Source of the DNA: CBDULX01 sp965368175
GTDB taxonomy: Bacteria; Pseudomonadota; Gammaproteobacteria; SZUA-229
Assembly (NCBI GenBank): GCA_965368175.1
Contig: CBDULX010000131.1
Location: 1-8,581, forward strand
Length of the DNA: 8,581 bases
Direction of reading: 5' to 3'
Shown here: positions 6,024 through 8,581 of the stretch, piece after piece
Layout: each line of letters begins with the position of its first letter
How positions within the stretch are numbered: the stretch's first letter is position 1
Position numbers and translations under genes: made by a program
The notes under the pieces: generated by a model
The model's input: the letters and a program-made list of their open reading frames with translations, nothing else
The model's database searches: none
What the model was told of the DNA's origin: nothing

Positions 6024-6042
6024 TAGTCTATATTTCAGGCAC

Positions 6043-6654
6043 TTAATCAAATGCCCAATCCTGAAGTATAGGCATCTGAAACAACTGGTCCCGGTAACTG
6101 AATACAACACCTTTTGTTGTTATCTGTTCCACACTCAATCCCTCAACGACTATTTCACCCTCAGCCATGCTTCTACCATTAATGATCACAGAGCGTTGCT
6201 CAGGATTACTGGTATATACATGGCCAGCAAATTCCATATCTGGAATCGCCTGTTGCACCAGCGAGGGCATATCCCTGAGAAAGGGCACCGATTCCAGTGA
6301 CAACGAAGGTTCTATCGGTACAGGTCGTTGTGCTATAACTGGCGGTGTGCGAGCTGTAACAGGTTCAGTGATGGAGACTGAGGCCCGTGCAGCTGTATTG
6401 GCAGGGGCCTTTTTTACTTCTTCCTGGGCGATGGGTATGCCCTGAATCTCAGCTGGCTTATCCTGAGGTGCCCAGGGCCGTATCCAGCCCAGTACAAATA
6501 CCAGGCTCAGGGTCAGAACCCCAATAACCACATAGGGCCACCTGGAAGGCTCAACAGAGTCCATTAACACTGGCGGCAGTGTTTGTAAACCGGGCACATT
6601 GCCCTGCTGCCGTTCCTGCTCTGATTTCTTCAATGCCTCTAGAATGTAAGACAT
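6043..6654 (-). CDS. gspB: general secretion pathway protein B (GspB)
   Basis: This 203-aa inner-membrane protein pairs with GspA so that the type II secretion secretin GspD can be inserted and assembled through the cell wall. The N-terminus MSYILEALKKSEQERQQG is the family's cytoplasmic signature, followed by one membrane helix (about 41-58, ending LGWIRP), a proline/alanine-rich periplasmic linker (60-115) and the conserved C-terminal GspB domain (about 122-203, SLVQQAIPDMEFAGHVYTS... RSVIINGR...EGLSVEQIT). The ATG lies 2 nt after the gspA TGA, and its AAAGG ribosome binding site is inside the gspA end, so translation is tightly coupled. The remaining gsp genes are not in the window, consistent with gspAB often being a separate locus. 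The symbol is by family; length and layout are normal. Confidence 0.93.
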   Translation of the reverse strand: MSYILEALKKSEQERQQGNVPGLQTLPPVLMDSVEPSRWPYVVIGVLTLSLVFVLGWIRPWAPQDKPAEIQGIPIAQEEVKKAPANTAARASVSITEPVTARTPPVIAQRPVPIEPSLSLESVPFLRDMPSLVQQAIPDMEFAGHVYTSNPEQRSVIINGRSMAEGEIVVEGLSVEQITTKGVVFSYRDQLFQMPILQDWAFD

Positions 6655-6656
6655 AC

Positions 6657-8246
6657 TCAGCCTTTGTTACTCAGAACCGGCGCCTTCAATCCGGTCGCGT
6701 TATTGATGTGGATGAGGGTCTGCACCCCGACAATGCCATCGGCCACCAGCCCCTGAGCCAGCTGAAACTCACGCACCCGATCTAGTAAATCATCTTTATA
6801 TACGGTTTGCTCAGGCACCTGTTTTCCACTGCCAAGCTGGTTTAATTTCTGGCTCAGCCAGATCACTTCTTCGCCCGCATGGCCGGGATGAATCGCCCGT
6901 TGATATCCCGGTGGCTGACGCCATAACAGGGTGTACTGACCATACCAGTAATTATGCAGGTCTTTTACAGGCACAATGATGTCCCGGTTTGCCAGCTTAA
7001 GCTGGGCCTGCGATTTGCCCAGACCAATCAGGGTCGCATGGTAACTTCGACCCTGCCCATCGCTCAAATCCAGTACCACCGGCCGATTCAGTCGCTGCAA
7101 TTTTTCCAGACTGCCCTGCTCCTTTAAACAGGCAAGACCGTGAGTCTGTGCAAAAAAACAGGGCGAGCCGTCATTTTCAGGGGAATAGACCAGTTCCCAC
7201 TGCTGGAACAAACTTTGATATGCCAGTGAATTACTGCGCAGTCGATCATTTTCATCCGGCCAGCTAAAACTGATTTGGTTTAATTCTGGTAAGACACTGG
7301 ATTCATTCTGTGCCAGCTGTGGCTGGTGATCAAACTGGCTTATTCCCAGCCAGAGCGCCGAAGTCACTGCCAGCAGCACGGCCGCTGCACTGGCCCATAT
7401 AACCATGGGTTTCTGACCTGAAGCCTTAGTCGCAACACGCACCTCACCCATCACTTCCTTCGCTGCCCGGTTCAGGGTTTTCACATTAACCTGCTGACGG
7501 TTCTGGACATAGCTCCCAAGCAGAGCCCGATCACACAGCACATTGGTCAGCCGGGGTATGCCCCTGGATAATCGATACAGGCGATGAATCACCGGTTGAG
7601 GAAACAAAGCCAGGCGACAACCGGCCACCGCCAGCCGATGGGCCACATAAGCCGTCAGCTCAGCCTCATTCAGAGGTGTAAGGTGAAAACGTGCTGTCAC
7701 CCGCTGAGCCAGCTGAGATAACTCGGGCCGGGCCAGCATATCCTTAAGCTCCGGCTGCCCCAGCAATATAATCTGCAACAGCTTACGCTCACTGGTTTCA
7801 AGGTTGGTGAGCAGGCGTAATTGCTCTAACACATCCAGATCCAGGTTCTGCGCTTCTTCGATCAGCACCACCGTATTTCGACCCTGAGCATGCTGTTCGA
7901 GTAAATAATGATTGATGCGATCAATAAAGTCTTTGATGCTAGTTGCACCGCTTGTGTCGATGTGCAGCTCGTCGCAGATGGTTTCCAGCAGCTCGATGGC
8001 GCTGAGTTTGGGGTTGAGTACCAGGGCCAGATTGGTGTGCTCAGGGATCTGTTCCAGCAGGCAACGACTGACCGTGGTTTTTCCGGTGCCGACATCACCG
8101 GTAAGCAGGATAAATGCACCATTGGACTCCAGGCCATACAACAGATGCGCCAACGCCTCCCGGTGCCGCTCGCTCATGTAGAGATAGCGGGGATCGGGGG
8201 CAATGGAGAAAGGCGGCTCGGTGAGACCGAAGTAGTCCGTGTACAT
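6657..8246 (-). CDS. gspA: general secretion pathway ATPase GspA (ExeA family)
   Basis: This 529-aa ATPase and peptidoglycan-binding membrane protein works with GspB to place the type II secretin GspD in the envelope. The N-terminus MYTDYFGLTEPPFSIAPDPR is the ExeA signature. The cytoplasmic AAA domain (about 1-265) has Walker A GDVGTGKT (50-57), Walker B VVLIEEAQNL (126-135) and RLTNVLCDRAL, a sensor-like helix. A single membrane helix spans about 281-301. The periplasmic part has a middle region (330-440) with two cysteines, C363 and C373, that could form a disulfide, and a C-terminal PG_binding_1-type domain (about 457-512, LSQKLNQLG then VREFQLAQGLVADGIVGVQT). The start agrees with the family, yet there is no Shine-Dalgarno and a perfect TATAAT ends 7 bp before the ATG, implying a leaderless transcript. 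Confidence 0.95.
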   Translation of the reverse strand: MYTDYFGLTEPPFSIAPDPRYLYMSERHREALAHLLYGLESNGAFILLTGDVGTGKTTVSRCLLEQIPEHTNLALVLNPKLSAIELLETICDELHIDTSGATSIKDFIDRINHYLLEQHAQGRNTVVLIEEAQNLDLDVLEQLRLLTNLETSERKLLQIILLGQPELKDMLARPELSQLAQRVTARFHLTPLNEAELTAYVAHRLAVAGCRLALFPQPVIHRLYRLSRGIPRLTNVLCDRALLGSYVQNRQQVNVKTLNRAAKEVMGEVRVATKASGQKPMVIWASAAAVLLAVTSALWLGISQFDHQPQLAQNESSVLPELNQISFSWPDENDRLRSNSLAYQSLFQQWELVYSPENDGSPCFFAQTHGLACLKEQGSLEKLQRLNRPVVLDLSDGQGRSYHATLIGLGKSQAQLKLANRDIIVPVKDLHNYWYGQYTLLWRQPPGYQRAIHPGHAGEEVIWLSQKLNQLGSGKQVPEQTVYKDDLLDRVREFQLAQGLVADGIVGVQTLIHINNATGLKAPVLSNKG

Positions 8247-8252
8247 GGCTTG

Positions 8253-8258
8253 ATTATA
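8253..8258 (-). promoter_or_regulatory. -10 element immediately upstream of gspA (leaderless promoter candidate)
   Basis: TATAAT on the minus strand is followed by only six bases, CAAGCC, and then the gspA ATG. The usual distance from -10 to the start site puts transcription initiation at or next to the A of the ATG. No good -35 hexamer is apparent 16-18 bp upstream. Confidence 0.45.
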
Positions 8259-8376
8259 CCCACATATGCTATTTTTTTATTGGACCAGAGTAAATAAATT
8301 CAATGGGCAGTTTTGTTATTCTATTCCTATTTATGAAATCCCAGTTATTCCAGAAACGAGAGGCCCTGCTATTTTC

Positions 8377-8396
8377 CAAAACCAATTCAGGTTTTG
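8377..8396. terminator. hairpin directly after mazG, terminator-like
   Basis: CAAAACC and GGTTTTG are perfect 7-bp arms around a 6-base loop, beginning one base after the mazG stop codon. On the minus strand it is followed by GAAAATAG, not a T-run, so it is at best a weak terminator for mazG; on the plus strand the following CTTATTTTG is more T-rich. It separates mazG from the gspA promoter. Confidence 0.4.
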
Positions 8397-8397
8397 C

Positions 8398-8581
8398 TTA
8401 TTTTGAGACCTGCCAGAATGCTTCCAGTTCATCCAGGCTGTGTTGCTTAAATCCCTTACCCGATTCACGCACCTTACTTTCCACAGATCTAAACCGCTGC
8501 TCAAACTTGGCATTACCATGGCGCAGTGCTTCTTCAGCATCCACCTCCAGATGTCGGGCCAGATTGACACAACTAAATAAC
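8398..8581 (-). CDS. mazG: nucleoside triphosphate pyrophosphohydrolase MazG, C-terminal fragment
   Basis: Only the last 60 codons are inside the window; the gene continues beyond base 8581. The frame reads LFSCVNLARHLEVDAEEALR, then KFEQRFRSVE, and ends SLDELEAFWQVSK before TAA at 8400-8398. These are the C-terminal blocks of MazG, which hydrolyses canonical and damaged NTPs to NMP and pyrophosphate and is linked to the stringent response. The VNLARHL...KFxxRF pattern belongs to the second MazG repeat, whose metal-binding acidic residues lie mostly upstream of the window. A longer frame from an internal ATG in another register overlaps it and is rejected. Hairpin 8377-8396 follows. Confidence 0.88.
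   Translation of the reverse strand, partial: LFSCVNLARHLEVDAEEALRHGNAKFEQRFRSVESKVRESGKGFKQHSLDELEAFWQVSK

Larger units (their letters stand above)
5548..6042. other. 495-bp region between gspB and the pilH-like gene
   Basis: The right two-thirds (5717-6023) is the inverted-repeat element. The left third (5548-5711) is AT-rich and holds the candidate pilH promoter and two palindromes. I see no credible protein gene; a 121-codon plus-strand frame beginning at 5935 spans the element arm and the antisense of gspB and is not believed. Confidence 0.6.

Noticed and set aside
5935..6300. 121-codon plus-strand frame across the element arm and gspB
   Set aside because: It is antisense to a confident gspB gene, starts inside a terminal inverted repeat and has no recognisable motifs.
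7908..8297. 129-codon plus-strand frame opposite gspA
   Set aside because: It is an antisense shadow of the conserved GspA ATPase domain, with no independent support.
8331..8570. 79-codon minus-strand frame at the right edge
   Set aside because: It is out of register with the MazG C-terminus, whose family motifs (VNLARHL, KFEQRF, SLDELEAFW) are clear in the adjacent frame ending at 8398.

Overview
This window reads as a chromosomal segment of a gammaproteobacterium with moderate GC content. The evidence is the gene set: the type II secretion accessory pair gspA/gspB, a DusA-type tRNA-dihydrouridine synthase, DinB, a PilH-like response regulator, a LemA/M48 protease pair and a MazG C-terminus. 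I cannot name the genus. All confidently assigned genes lie on the minus strand, so transcription runs from the right end of the window to the left.

In transcription order: the end of mazG (8398-8581, cut by the window edge); gspA-gspB (8246 to 6043, separated by 2 nt); a gene-free stretch of about 500 bp holding a 307-bp inverted-repeat element next to gspB and an AT-rich upstream region for the next gene; a single-domain PilH-like receiver (5547-5185); lemA and an M48 metalloprotease (5104 to 2586, 14 nt apart); a 378-bp gap that contains a possible 25-codon membrane peptide, an extended -10 promoter motif and a stable hairpin; then dusA-dinB (2207 to 126, 6 nt apart). At the extreme left, the tail of a possible plus-strand gene converges on dinB.

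The genes fall into functional units: secretion across the cell envelope (GspA/GspB, which load the secretin into peptidoglycan), membrane protein quality control (LemA plus an HtpX-like protease with a long C-terminal extension), signalling for surface motility (PilH-like), nucleotide-pool cleaning (MazG), and tRNA modification with translesion synthesis (DusA-DinB). None of the main genes is new in kind.

The most notable signals are in non-coding or overlooked sequence. These are a MITE-like element with long imperfect terminal inverted repeats flanked by TA (resembling Correia-type elements), a nine-G run inside the protease gene between its active-site motif and its third zinc ligand, an unannotated 25-aa hydrophobic ORF with a good ribosome binding site, a likely leaderless gspA transcript, and a structured dusA leader. 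I saw no CRISPR array, rRNA, tRNA, prophage or defence system.
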